A stretch of DNA of 7,872 bases, from NCBI GenBank assembly GCA_024276295.1, contig JAJRXN010000468.1, positions 1 through 7,872 of the forward strand, read 5' to 3'. A model generated the notes under the pieces. The model saw nothing but the letters and a program-made list of their open reading frames with translations, was not told where the DNA came from and searched no databases. Source of the DNA: Acidobacteriota bacterium. GTDB taxonomy: Bacteria; Acidobacteriota; Polarisedimenticolia; J045. A program made the translations under genes and the position numbers. Below, piece after piece: positions 1-6,561 of this stretch; position 1 is the first letter of the stretch; the number at the start of each line of letters is the position of its first letter.

Positions 1-458
1 CATGCGGCGAGGCCCGGCGCCCGCAGCAGCAGCACCGTGGCGATGTTGGCATAGACGCCTGCCATCACGTCGTCGGCCATGATCCCCCATGATGAAGCAA
101 GAGCCTCGAGGCGGCGACAGGGCCACGGCTTGGCGACGTCGGCGGCGCGGAACAGCACGAAGGCGAGCGCCAGCGTCGACCACGAGGCGGGCAGGCCGAT
201 CACGGCGACCAGCATCCCCGCGACCTCGTCGATCACGATCTCGGGCGGATCCTTCCGGCCGCCGAACGCGCTGCCGTCGCGCGCGACGACGAGGCCGAGC
301 ACGAGCACGCCCGCGGCGAGGCCGATCTGGACGAGCAGACTCCCGCTCCACCAGCCGAGCACGGCCAGCGGCAGCGCTCCGAGCGTGCCGACCGTGCCGG
401 GGGCGCGGGGCGCGCGGCCGCATCCGAACCAGGTGGCGAGAACGACCGTGGCGCGCAT
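1..458 (-). CDS. pgpA: Phosphatidylglycerophosphatase A, PgpA (C-terminus cut by window edge)
   Basis: Removes the phosphate from phosphatidylglycerophosphate to give phosphatidylglycerol at the inner membrane. I translated 152 codons from the ATG at 458-456; the frame stays open to the left edge. PgpA hallmarks appear in order: FGCGRAPRAPGTVGTLGALP (11-30), PPEIVIDEVAGM (71-82, matching the family's GSIVWDEFIGM-type acidic block), FVLFRAADVAKPWPCRRLE (100-118) and GIMADDVMAGVYA (125-137). Hydrophobic stretches around 22-37, 41-59, 79-103 and 131-145 fit a small polytopic membrane enzyme. The family is usually about 155-175 residues, so only a short tail is likely missing. The ATG overlaps the rimO stop by one base (TGATG). 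No good Shine-Dalgarno sits at the usual distance, so start by termination-reinitiation after rimO is likely. Family assignment is firm; activity is inferred. Confidence 0.93.
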   Translation of the reverse strand, partial: MRATVVLATWFGCGRAPRAPGTVGTLGALPLAVLGWWSGSLLVQIGLAAGVLVLGLVVARDGSAFGGRKDPPEIVIDEVAGMLVAVIGLPASWSTLALAFVLFRAADVAKPWPCRRLEALASSWGIMADDVMAGVYANIATVLLLRAPGLAA

Positions 459-1861
459 CAGTCGTCCAGCCGGCGTCCTGCAGGCCGACCGGTCAGCTCG
501 AACGGTGCGCCGCCGGCGATCGTGACCGGCAGGATCGTGCCCGGCACGACGGCATCCACGTCCTCGACGACGACCTGCCCGTCGACCTCCGGCGCCTGCC
601 CGGCCCAGCGGCCGACGGCGGTGCGCTCGCCGCCCGGTCCCGGCACCTGCTCGACCAGCACGTCGAGCGTCTGCCCGACGCGGCGGCGCTGCCGCTCGCC
701 GGAGGTCGCAGCGGCGATCTCCTCGAGCAGCGTCCGCCGTTCCTCCTTGACCTGGGGAGGGACGTCGTCGTCGAGTTCGCCCGCCGGCGTGTCGTCCTCG
801 TGCGAGTAGGCGAACACGCCGACGGCATCGAACGGCCCCTCGGCGACGAAGCGGCACAGCGCGTCGAACTCCTCGTCCGATTCGCCGGGAAAGCCGACGA
901 TGAACGCCGAGCGGATCCCGGCGCCGCCGAGAGCCTCGTCGAGCCGGGCGAGCTGGTCGAGAAAGCTCGCCGGATCGCCCGGCCGGCGCATGCGCCGCAG
1001 GACCGCGGGGTGCGCGTGCTGCAGCGGCAGGTCGATGTACGGCACGATGCGCGGATTGTCCGCCAGCGCCGCGACGAGCCGGGGCGAGATCCGGCCCGGG
1101 TACAGGTAATGCACCCGGACCCAAGCCGGCATGCCTTCGGCCCGGCCGATCGCGGCGACGAGTTCCGCCAGCCCGTCGCGCAGCCCGAGATCGCGGCCGT
1201 ATCCGGTCGAGTCCTGGGCGACGAGGTTCGCCTCGACGACTCCCTCCGCCGCCAGCGCCCGCAGCTCCGCGAGCAGGTCGTCGATCGGACGGGACCGGAC
1301 CCGGCCGCGGAATCCGGGGATCGCGCAGAACGCGCACGACTGGTCGCACCCTTCGGCGATCTTGACCCACGCCGACCACGGGGGCGACAGCCGCACGCGC
1401 GGGTCGGCGGCGGTGAACAGCCGCTCCGCCGGCCGGCCCCAGCGCGGGGCCAGGCCCTCGCCGGCCGCGCCGAGCGCGGGGAGCCGCGCCGTCGCGCGCT
1501 CGGCGACGTCGTCGATCTCGTCGAGGCCGACCAGCGCGTCGAGTTCCGGAAGTTCCCGGGCCAGCTCCTCGCCGCTGCGCTGCACGAGACACCCGGCAGC
1601 GACCACCGTGCGTCCCGCCCGCGCGTCCTTCCAAGACGCGGCGTCGAGCAGCGCCTCGACCGACTCGGCCCGCGCCTTGTCGATGAACGCGCAGGTGTTG
1701 ACGACCAGCAGGTCGGCCTGGTCGGGATCCTCGACCAGTTCGTGTCCCGCCGACGCCAGCCGTCCGAGGATCAGTTCGCTGTCGACCTGGTTCTTGGGGC
1801 AACCGAGGCTGACCAGCGCGACCCGGCGGCGCGCGCGGCGGCCGGTGTCGCGCGCGTTCAT
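458..1861 (-). CDS. rimO: Ribosomal protein S12 methylthiotransferase RimO
   Basis: Radical-SAM methylthiotransferase that adds a methylthio group to the conserved aspartate of ribosomal protein S12. The 467-residue product has the full architecture. The N-terminal MTTase domain carries three cluster cysteines: C21 (SLGCPKNQVDSE), C57 (NTCAFI) and C91 (AGCLVQR). The radical-SAM triad CxxxCxxC is C172, C176 and C179 (EGCDQSCAFCAIPGFRG). LPLQH follows at 278-282, and a TRAM-like RNA/protein-binding domain spans roughly 395-460. The SLGCPKNQVDSE and CAFCAIPGFRGRVRSRP signatures fit RimO better than the tRNA paralogue MiaB. The start is the ATG at 1861-1859, which overlaps the asnS stop as ATGA; no clear Shine-Dalgarno precedes it, so coupling to asnS is likely. 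A much longer frame runs on upstream in this phase, but that part is antisense-type noise across asnS and has no RimO homology. Length and all cluster ligands are intact. Confidence 0.96.
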   Translation of the reverse strand: MNARDTGRRARRRVALVSLGCPKNQVDSELILGRLASAGHELVEDPDQADLLVVNTCAFIDKARAESVEALLDAASWKDARAGRTVVAAGCLVQRSGEELARELPELDALVGLDEIDDVAERATARLPALGAAGEGLAPRWGRPAERLFTAADPRVRLSPPWSAWVKIAEGCDQSCAFCAIPGFRGRVRSRPIDDLLAELRALAAEGVVEANLVAQDSTGYGRDLGLRDGLAELVAAIGRAEGMPAWVRVHYLYPGRISPRLVAALADNPRIVPYIDLPLQHAHPAVLRRMRRPGDPASFLDQLARLDEALGGAGIRSAFIVGFPGESDEEFDALCRFVAEGPFDAVGVFAYSHEDDTPAGELDDDVPPQVKEERRTLLEEIAAATSGERQRRRVGQTLDVLVEQVPGPGGERTAVGRWAGQAPEVDGQVVVEDVDAVVPGTILPVTIAGGAPFELTGRPAGRRLDD

Positions 1862-3186
1862 GGGTACAGCCGCTGGATCGTTCGCGGGTAGGGGATCACT
1901 TCGCGCAGGTGGTGGGCGCCGCAGATCCAGGCGACGACGCGTTCGAGCCCCATGCCGAACCCGCCGTGCGGGACCGTCCCGAACCGCCGGATGTCGAGAT
2001 ACCAGCGGAACGCCTCGGCCGGCAGCCCGTGCTCGCGGATGCGCTGCTCGAGCAGCTCCGGATCGTGGATGCGCATGCTGCCGCCGATGATCTCGCCGTA
2101 CCCTTCGGGGGCGATCACGTCGACGCACAGCGCGCGGTCGGCCCGCTCGGGGTCCGGTTCCATGTAGAACGCCTTCACCGCGGTGGGGTAGCGGTGGATC
2201 ATCAGCGGCCGGTCGTGCATCTCGCCGAGGATCGTCTCGTCGGCGGCGCCGAGGTCGTCGCCCGGCGTGAACGGCGGAGCGTTCTGCCGGCGCGCCTTCT
2301 CGACGTTCTCGGGACGCACGAGGATCTCCGCCGCCTCGTCGTACGACAGCCGCGGAAACGGCGGGACGACGCTCTCGAGGCGCGCGGTGTCGCGTTCGAG
2401 CACGCGCAGTTCCTCCGCGCGGCGGTCGAGCACCCGGGCCACGATGTAGCCGAGCAGCTCCTCGGCGAGCTGCATCACGCCGTCGAGGTCGATCCATGTC
2501 ACCTCGGGCTCGAGCATCCAGAACTCGGTCAGGTGGCGGCGGGTCTTCGACTTCTCGGCGCGGAACGTCGGTCCGAAGCAGTAGACCCGGTCGTGGGCCA
2601 TCGCCGCCGGCTCGAGGTAGAGCTGCCCCGACTGGGACAGGTAGGCCGGCTCGCCGAAGTAGTCGGTCTCGAACAGCGTGCTCGTCCCCTCGCAGGCGGC
2701 CGGCGTGAGGATCGGCGAGTCGAACAGGACGAAGTCCCGCTCGTACATGAAGTCGCGGCAGGCCTGCTCGATCTCGTGTCGGACGCGCATGATCGCCCAC
2801 GGCCGTCGGTGGCGCAGATGCAGGTGGCGGTGATCGAGCAGGAACTCGATCCCGTGCTCCTTGGGGGTGATCGGATAGTCGCCCGAGCGGCCGACCACCT
2901 CGAGCGTGCGCAGACCGAGTTCGACGCCTCCCGGCGAGCGCTCGTCGGCCCGCACGATCCCGGTGACGCGGACCGACGCTTCCTGTTCGAGCGCATCCAT
3001 CAGTGCGAACGTCGCCTCGTCGACGTCCCTGACCGAAGCGACAGCCTGGCACAGCCCGCTGCCGTCGCGCAGCACGAGGAACGCGATCTTCCCCTTGCGG
3101 CGCGATTTCGTCACCCAGCCGCGGATGGTCACCTCGGCGCCGACGTGCCCGGGCAGCTCCCGGATCGGCAGGATCGGTGACGCCAT
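1858..3186 (-). CDS. asnS: Asparaginyl-tRNA synthetase
   Basis: Class IIb aminoacyl-tRNA synthetase that charges tRNA-Asn with asparagine. The 442-residue product has an N-terminal OB-fold anticodon-binding domain (about 18-100, with VTIRGWVTKSRRKGKIAFLVLRDG-like strands). Motif 1 lies around 136-165, motif 2 at 204-228 (FGPTFRAEKSKTRRHLTEFW onward) and motif 3 at 409-436 (GFGMGLERVVAWICG, ending IPYPRT). PKEHGIEFLLDHRHLHLRHR (108-127) and the short total length resemble the compact Thermus AsnRS as I recall it. Compared with AspRS, the missing insertion domain and the RHLTEFWMLEPE block favour AsnRS. The conserved GGSQRI segment reads GGSMRIHD (368-375); Met also occurs here in eukaryotic AsnRS as I recall. 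The start is the ATG at 3186-3184, two bases after the EF-G stop, with GAGGAGAGCGAGGAC just upstream serving as a ribosome-binding region. An in-frame extension to 3510 is discarded because it lies inside the EF-G gene and matches nothing in the family. Confidence 0.96.
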   Translation of the reverse strand: MASPILPIRELPGHVGAEVTIRGWVTKSRRKGKIAFLVLRDGSGLCQAVASVRDVDEATFALMDALEQEASVRVTGIVRADERSPGGVELGLRTLEVVGRSGDYPITPKEHGIEFLLDHRHLHLRHRRPWAIMRVRHEIEQACRDFMYERDFVLFDSPILTPAACEGTSTLFETDYFGEPAYLSQSGQLYLEPAAMAHDRVYCFGPTFRAEKSKTRRHLTEFWMLEPEVTWIDLDGVMQLAEELLGYIVARVLDRRAEELRVLERDTARLESVVPPFPRLSYDEAAEILVRPENVEKARRQNAPPFTPGDDLGAADETILGEMHDRPLMIHRYPTAVKAFYMEPDPERADRALCVDVIAPEGYGEIIGGSMRIHDPELLEQRIREHGLPAEAFRWYLDIRRFGTVPHGGFGMGLERVVAWICGAHHLREVIPYPRTIQRLYP

Positions 3187-3188
3187 GC

Positions 3189-5267
3189 TCAGTCCTCGCT
3201 CTCCTCGGGCTGATGCTGAGCGATCAGCTCGGCCTGGATCTCGGCCGGCACGCGGTCGTAGTGGTCGAGTTCCATCGTGTACGAGCCGCGGTCCTGGGTC
3301 AGCGACTTGAGCGTCGCCGAGTACTCGAGGACCTCCGCCATCGGGACCAGCGCGCGGACGACCGTCTTGCCGCCGGCGCTGTCCGAGCCCTGGACCTTGC
3401 CGCGGCGCCGGCTCAGATCGCCGAGGATGTCGCCGAGGCAGTCGTCCGGACAGGTGACCACGAGCTTCATGATCGGCTCGAGGATCACCGGGCCGGCTTC
3501 CATCACGCACTTCTTGAACACCTGCCGGCCGGCGATCTGGAACGCGACGTCCTTCGAGTCGACCGGGTGCTCCTTGCCGTCGAAGATCACCGCCTTGATG
3601 TCGACCATCGGGTAGCCGGCGATGACGCCCGATTCCATCACCTGGCGCACGCCCTTTTCGATCGAGGGCCAGAAGTTGCGCGAGATGGCGCCGCCGACGA
3701 TCTCCGACGAGTAGTCGAAGCCGCCGCCGCGGGGCAGCGGCTCGACGCGCATGTGCACCTCGGCGAACTGCCCGGCGCCTCCGGTCTGCTTCTTGTGGCG
3801 GTACGACGAGGACGACTTGCGGGTGATCGTCTCGAGGTACGGGATCTTCGGCTTCTGCAGCGACGCCTCGAGGCTGAAGCGGTTCTTGAGCTTGTCCATC
3901 ACGGTCCGCACGTGGTCGATGCCGAGCCCGCCGAGCATCAGCTCGTGCGAACGGCGGTCGCGGTCGAGGCTCAGCGTCGGGTCCTCCATGGCGAGCTTCT
4001 GCAGGGCGGCGGCGACCTTGTCGTCGTCGCTGGCCGCATGGACCGCGTAGGCGATCACCGGCTTGGGGAACGGGATCGGCGGCAGGTGGGCGACGTGCCC
4101 CTTGTCGGCGACCAGCGTGTCGCCGGTCCGCGTGTTCTTCAGCTTGACGACGAAGCCGATGTCGCCGGCATGCAGCTCCGCGACCTTCTCGCCGGTCTTG
4201 CCGCGGGGACAGGACAGCCCGGCGAGCTTTTCCGCGGTCTCCGTCGTGGCGTTGAACGCCTGCTGGTCCGCGGTGATCCGGCCGGCGAACAGCTTGAACA
4301 GGCTGATCTGCCCGGCGAACGGGTCGATGTAGGTCTTGAACACCTGCAGCGCCAGCGGCGCGTCGTCGGACACCGGACGCTGTTCCTCTCCGCCGTCGGC
4401 AAGGGTGATCGTCACTGCGGGCATGTCCGCGGGAGAGGGCGCGAAGTCGATCAGCGCGTCGAGCAGCGTGCGCACGCCGACGAGTCGCGGGGCCGCGGCG
4501 GCGAACACCGGGATCACCGTGCGCGCGCGCATCGCGGCCCGCAGCCCGGCGAGGAACTGGTCCTCGGTCAGCGTGCCCTCTTCGAGGAAGGCGTTCATCA
4601 GTTCGTCGTCGCTCTCGGCGACCATCTCGAGCAGCGCTTCGCGGGCCGCGGCGACGGTGTCGGTCAGCTCGCCCGGAAGATCGGCTTCGGCCACGTCGCG
4701 CGCCCCCTCCTTCGGGAGGTACGCCTTCTGCGTGATCAGCGAGGCCACACCCTCGAGGGCGCCGCCCGCGCCGATCGGCAGCGTGACCGGCAGCACGGTG
4801 CGGCCGTAGGCCTGCTGGAGCTGGCTGAGCACCTCGTCGAAGCTGGCGCGGTCACGGTCGAGCTGCGTGATCACGAACGCGACCGGCTTGCCCGCCTTCT
4901 CGGCATCGGCCCACATCTTCTCGGTCTGCACGCCGGGGCCGTCGACGCCGTGGACCACGATCGTCGCCGCATCGGCGGCGTGCAGCGCCGCCGCGGCCTC
5001 GCCGATGAAGTTCGTGTATCCCGGCGCGTCGATCATGTTGACCTTGTGGTCACGCCACTCGGCGAAGGCCGCCGCGCACGACATGCTGACCTTGCGCGAG
5101 ATCTCCTCCGGATCGAAATCCGTCGGCGCGGTGCCCTCGTCGACGCTCCCGAACTGTTCGGTGGCGCCGGAGGCGTAGAGCATCGCGGCGACGAGGGACG
5201 TCTTGCCCGCGTCACCGTGGCCGACGAATGCGACGTTGCGGAGCTTGTCGGTGCTGTAGACCTTCAT
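3189..5267 (-). CDS. Elongation factor G-like translational GTPase (EF-G-2 type paralogue)
   Basis: A 692-residue five-domain EF-G homologue. The G domain covers about 1-275 with the P-loop GHGDAGKT at 16-23. Domain II is about 303-392 (FKTYIDPFAGQIS), domain III about 400-475, and domain IV about 476-595 (HKKQTGGAGQF at 491-501 and the tip loop DGKEHPVDS at 563-571). Domain V is about 596-680. Several GTPase motifs depart from canonical EF-G. Switch II is DAPGYTNF (80-87) rather than DTPGHVDF, so the catalytic His position is Tyr. The NKxD guanine-specificity motif reads TQLD (134-137). The switch I RGITIT segment appears as RKVSMS (58-63). The whole resembles the second EF-G of Thermus more than str-operon FusA, so a canonical fusA is expected elsewhere in the genome. 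It could be a translocase, a recycling or stress factor, or a weak GTPase; the sequence cannot decide. The start at 5267 is chosen because AGGAG lies six bases upstream; an upstream ATG at 5318 has no Shine-Dalgarno. Confidence 0.9.
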   Translation of the reverse strand: MKVYSTDKLRNVAFVGHGDAGKTSLVAAMLYASGATEQFGSVDEGTAPTDFDPEEISRKVSMSCAAAFAEWRDHKVNMIDAPGYTNFIGEAAAALHAADAATIVVHGVDGPGVQTEKMWADAEKAGKPVAFVITQLDRDRASFDEVLSQLQQAYGRTVLPVTLPIGAGGALEGVASLITQKAYLPKEGARDVAEADLPGELTDTVAAAREALLEMVAESDDELMNAFLEEGTLTEDQFLAGLRAAMRARTVIPVFAAAAPRLVGVRTLLDALIDFAPSPADMPAVTITLADGGEEQRPVSDDAPLALQVFKTYIDPFAGQISLFKLFAGRITADQQAFNATTETAEKLAGLSCPRGKTGEKVAELHAGDIGFVVKLKNTRTGDTLVADKGHVAHLPPIPFPKPVIAYAVHAASDDDKVAAALQKLAMEDPTLSLDRDRRSHELMLGGLGIDHVRTVMDKLKNRFSLEASLQKPKIPYLETITRKSSSSYRHKKQTGGAGQFAEVHMRVEPLPRGGGFDYSSEIVGGAISRNFWPSIEKGVRQVMESGVIAGYPMVDIKAVIFDGKEHPVDSKDVAFQIAGRQVFKKCVMEAGPVILEPIMKLVVTCPDDCLGDILGDLSRRRGKVQGSDSAGGKTVVRALVPMAEVLEYSATLKSLTQDRGSYTMELDHYDRVPAEIQAELIAQHQPEESED

Positions 5268-5273
5268 CCCAGA

Positions 5274-5278
5274 CTCCT
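5274..5278 (-). promoter_or_regulatory. Shine-Dalgarno of the EF-G-like gene
   Basis: The minus strand reads AGGAG, then six bases (TCTGGG), then the ATG at 5267-5265. Strength and spacing are close to ideal. This decides the start in favour of 5267 over the in-frame ATG at 5318, whose upstream sequence has no purine-rich site. Confidence 0.85.
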
Positions 5279-5347
5279 GCACGACCAGGGGCGATCCTGG
5301 CCTTCCTCCCGTCCCCATGCAGGGGGCGCGAGCCGAATCGACGGTGG

Positions 5348-5365
5348 CCGGCCCGGGGGGGCCGG
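5348..5365 (-). repeat. GC-rich leader hairpin (7-bp stem, 4-nt loop)
   Basis: The minus-strand transcript would read CCGGCCC, a CCCC loop, then GGGCCGG, a perfect 7-bp all-G/C stem. It lies inside the predicted leader, about 80 nt upstream of the EF-G start codon. There is no U-tract behind it, so it is not a typical intrinsic terminator. It could stabilise the leader or affect its folding; a regulatory role is inference only. Confidence 0.5.
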
Positions 5366-5412
5366 TGGGGAACTCGCCTGGTGCCGCCAGAACCGCCCGG
5401 CACGAAACCGGA

Positions 5413-5442
5413 ACTCTAGGCTGCGGCGCAAGGGAGCGTCAA
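5413..5442 (-). promoter_or_regulatory. Sigma70-type promoter of the EF-G-asnS-rimO-pgpA operon
   Basis: On the minus strand a -35 box TTGACG (5442-5437, five of six consensus bases) is followed after 18 bp by a -10 box TAGAGT (5418-5413, four of six, with the key T, A and final T present). Transcription would begin near 5406 and leave a leader of roughly 138 nt before the EF-G ATG. It is the only good promoter-like pair I see upstream of the four-gene operon, and the tight gene junctions suggest all four genes depend on it. Confidence 0.6.
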
Positions 5443-5443
5443 G

Positions 5444-5465
5444 GCCGGATTCCGGCGGAACGCCG
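5444..5465. repeat. Overlapping palindromes abutting the operon -35 box (possible operator)
   Basis: GCCGGA-T-TCCGGC (5444-5456) is a perfect 6-bp-arm palindrome around a single T. It overlaps CGGCG-GAA-CGCCG (5453-5465), a perfect 5-bp-arm inverted repeat. The cluster starts one base upstream of the -35 hexamer of the leftward promoter, where an activator or repressor could bind. Chance is a real alternative given the GC content, so this is only a candidate site. Confidence 0.3.
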
Positions 5466-5525
5466 TTTCCGATGCTCCGGGACGGTCGTGCCGCCGCGGG
5501 GTGGGCACCCGAGGCCGGGAGCGCC

Positions 5526-5531
5526 TAGATT
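5526..5531 (+). promoter_or_regulatory. Candidate -10 box for the zinc-ribbon/M48-like gene
   Basis: TAGATT, in the context GCCTAGATTGG, matches four of six -10 consensus bases. It shares the CCTAGA context with the -10 of the divergent operon. It lies about 80 bp before the ATG at 5610. No good -35 hexamer is visible at 16-18 bp; the position holds GGGCAC, inside a GGGTG/CACCC inverted repeat. Low confidence. Confidence 0.3.
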
Positions 5532-5600
5532 GGATGGCGAGATGTTCCGTTCTGTCCGTCCCGAATCGTGCTGGGTCGTCTGCTCCGGTGCGCCGTCGCG

Positions 5601-5606
5601 GGAGGG
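5601..5606 (+). promoter_or_regulatory. Shine-Dalgarno of the zinc-ribbon/M48-like gene
   Basis: GGAGGG ends three bases before the ATG at 5610, so a GGAGG core has a four-base spacer, slightly short but strong in sequence. The alternative in-frame GTG at 5568, which would add 14 residues, has no purine-rich site ahead of it. The ATG at 5610 is therefore preferred. Confidence 0.65.
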
Positions 5607-5609
5607 TCG

Positions 5610-6554
5610 ATGAGTCTCGAGGTCGCGAGCTGGTTCCGGCGCCAGGCCCGTCCCGCGACGGCCGCGCGGCGCCCGCGGTCCGGGGCGTGCGCCGGCTGCG
5701 GGGCCGAGCGGGGTGCGGCGCGCGGTGCCGGCGTCCAGGCCGACGGCGGGCCGTTCGTCTGCCCGGCCTGCGGCGCGCTGTCGGATGCCGCCGGAAACCC
5801 GCTGGCGATCGAGCCCGCCGGCGCCCGCCTCGTCCTGTCCTGCGAGCCGTCGCGCGACTCCGCGGCCGCGCCGCCGGCGCCGCTCGTCCGCGCCGTGGTC
5901 GCCGAACGCGTCCTGCGGCGGCTGGCGGACGCCGGAGCGGTGCCCGGACCGGGAGATCTCGGCGGCTACCTGGCCCGCGTCGTCGGGCAGGTCGGCGGGA
6001 ACGACCGCGCTCCGGTGCTGCTGCTCGACGAAGGAGAGCCGCTGTCGATGCCGCTTCCGGGCGGCGGGACGGTGCTCAGCCTCGGTCTGCTCGCCAGTCT
6101 CGAGGACGAAGCGCAGCTCGCGTTTCTCGTCGCCCGCGAGATCGCCCTCGAGCGGGCCGGCTGGCCGTCCCGGCGTTTCGGGCGGGTGCTCTCCGAGACG
6201 CCGCGCTGGTTGGCGGTGATCCGTCCCGGGCGCGCCGAGAGCGAACTGCTCGAGGCGATCGAACTCTCCCTGCGGGTCGGGTACGGTGCGGAGGCCGAGG
6301 CGTTCGCCGACGGCCGCGCGATCGAGGCCGTGCGCGCCGCGCGCTACGACGTGCCGGCCGCCGTACGCGCTCCCTTCGTGCTCGAGCGGTCGAGCCTGCC
6401 GGGCCGCAGCGTGCGTTTCCTGCTCGACGAGGCCCGGCGCCAGCGCCTGCTGGTCGAGGCCTCGCGCCCGGCCGCGCCCGGCCGGGTCGATCGCGAGGTC
6501 TATCGCCGGGCGATCGGCGGCTTCGCCGTGTTCTCGTTCGTGCGCGGTTCCTGA
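5610..6554 (+). CDS. Zinc-ribbon protein with a degenerate M48-like peptidase domain
   Basis: A 314-residue hypothetical protein with no signal peptide or membrane segment that I can see. Residues 27-54 carry two CxxC pairs (C27/C30 and C51/C54, as CAGC and CPAC), typical of a structural zinc ribbon. From about 135 the pattern resembles M48 metallopeptidases: SMPLPGGGTVLSLGLLASLEDEAQLAFLVAREIALERAG (two runs, 146-162 and 163-184) aligns with the family's 'ALPGG-hxxTxGLL-xxxxDEAELAxVLxHEIxH' region. The downstream EAFADG (230-235), then ARYDVP, aligns with the ExxAD third-ligand helix and AGYDP. The zinc-binding HExxH reads REIAL (176-180): both histidines are gone, while the general-base Glu177 and the third-ligand Glu230 remain. 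Peptidase activity is therefore unlikely; a binding, scaffold or regulatory role is inferred. The coding sequence looks intact, with uniform high-GC codons and no frameshift. The M48 relationship rests on motif order and needs a profile search. Confidence 0.72.
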   Translation: MSLEVASWFRRQARPATAARRPRSGACAGCGAERGAARGAGVQADGGPFVCPACGALSDAAGNPLAIEPAGARLVLSCEPSRDSAAAPPAPLVRAVVAERVLRRLADAGAVPGPGDLGGYLARVVGQVGGNDRAPVLLLDEGEPLSMPLPGGGTVLSLGLLASLEDEAQLAFLVAREIALERAGWPSRRFGRVLSETPRWLAVIRPGRAESELLEAIELSLRVGYGAEAEAFADGRAIEAVRAARYDVPAAVRAPFVLERSSLPGRSVRFLLDEARRQRLLVEASRPAAPGRVDREVYRRAIGGFAVFSFVRGS

Positions 6555-6561
6555 CGCCGGG

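Larger units (their letters stand above)
5268..5609. promoter_or_regulatory. Divergent intergenic control region
   Basis: This 342-bp stretch separates the leftward EF-G operon from the rightward zinc-ribbon/M48-like gene and holds no convincing coding sequence. Frames that cross it are antisense extensions of neighbouring genes. It contains the operon promoter, a palindrome cluster next to that promoter, a leader hairpin and both genes' ribosome-binding sites, each listed separately. It also holds GGGTG-GG-CACCC at 5499-5510 (5-bp arms), which overlaps the expected -35 area of the rightward gene. A small inverted repeat, CCAGG / CCTGG, lies at 5285-5300 just upstream of the EF-G ribosome-binding site. 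Such short GC inverted repeats arise by chance fairly easily in DNA of this composition. Confidence 0.75.

Noticed and set aside
89..1891. Long plus-strand open frame (about 600 codons) opposite pgpA and rimO, overwhelmingly Arg-rich at its start
   Set aside because: It is antisense to two genes with clear family motifs. Stop-free antisense frames are expected when codons are heavily G/C-ending, and it shows no recognisable domain.
1862..3052. Upstream in-frame extension of rimO to an 864-residue protein (possible fusion)
   Set aside because: The extra part lies wholly within asnS in another phase, is Arg/Pro-rich noise, and RimO is complete from the ATG at 1861 at normal family length.
1909..3180. 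Plus-strand open frame of about 420 codons opposite asnS
   Set aside because: Its composition (D, R, H, L, V and P heavy, with no motif) is the usual mirror of a GC-rich gene; the opposite strand encodes an unmistakable AsnRS.
3187..3510. Upstream extension of asnS to 550 residues
   Set aside because: It lies inside the EF-G-like coding region, lacks homology, and the ATG at 3186 gives an AsnRS of normal length with a nearby ribosome-binding site.
5348..5365. Intrinsic terminator
   Set aside because: The stem is strong, but no run of T follows on either strand and it lies upstream of the EF-G gene within its predicted leader.
3177..5528. Plus-strand open frame of about 780 codons opposite the EF-G-like gene
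   Set aside because: Antisense shadow: it covers the whole length of a five-domain EF-G homologue and has the His/Asp/Arg/Leu-rich look of reverse-frame translation.
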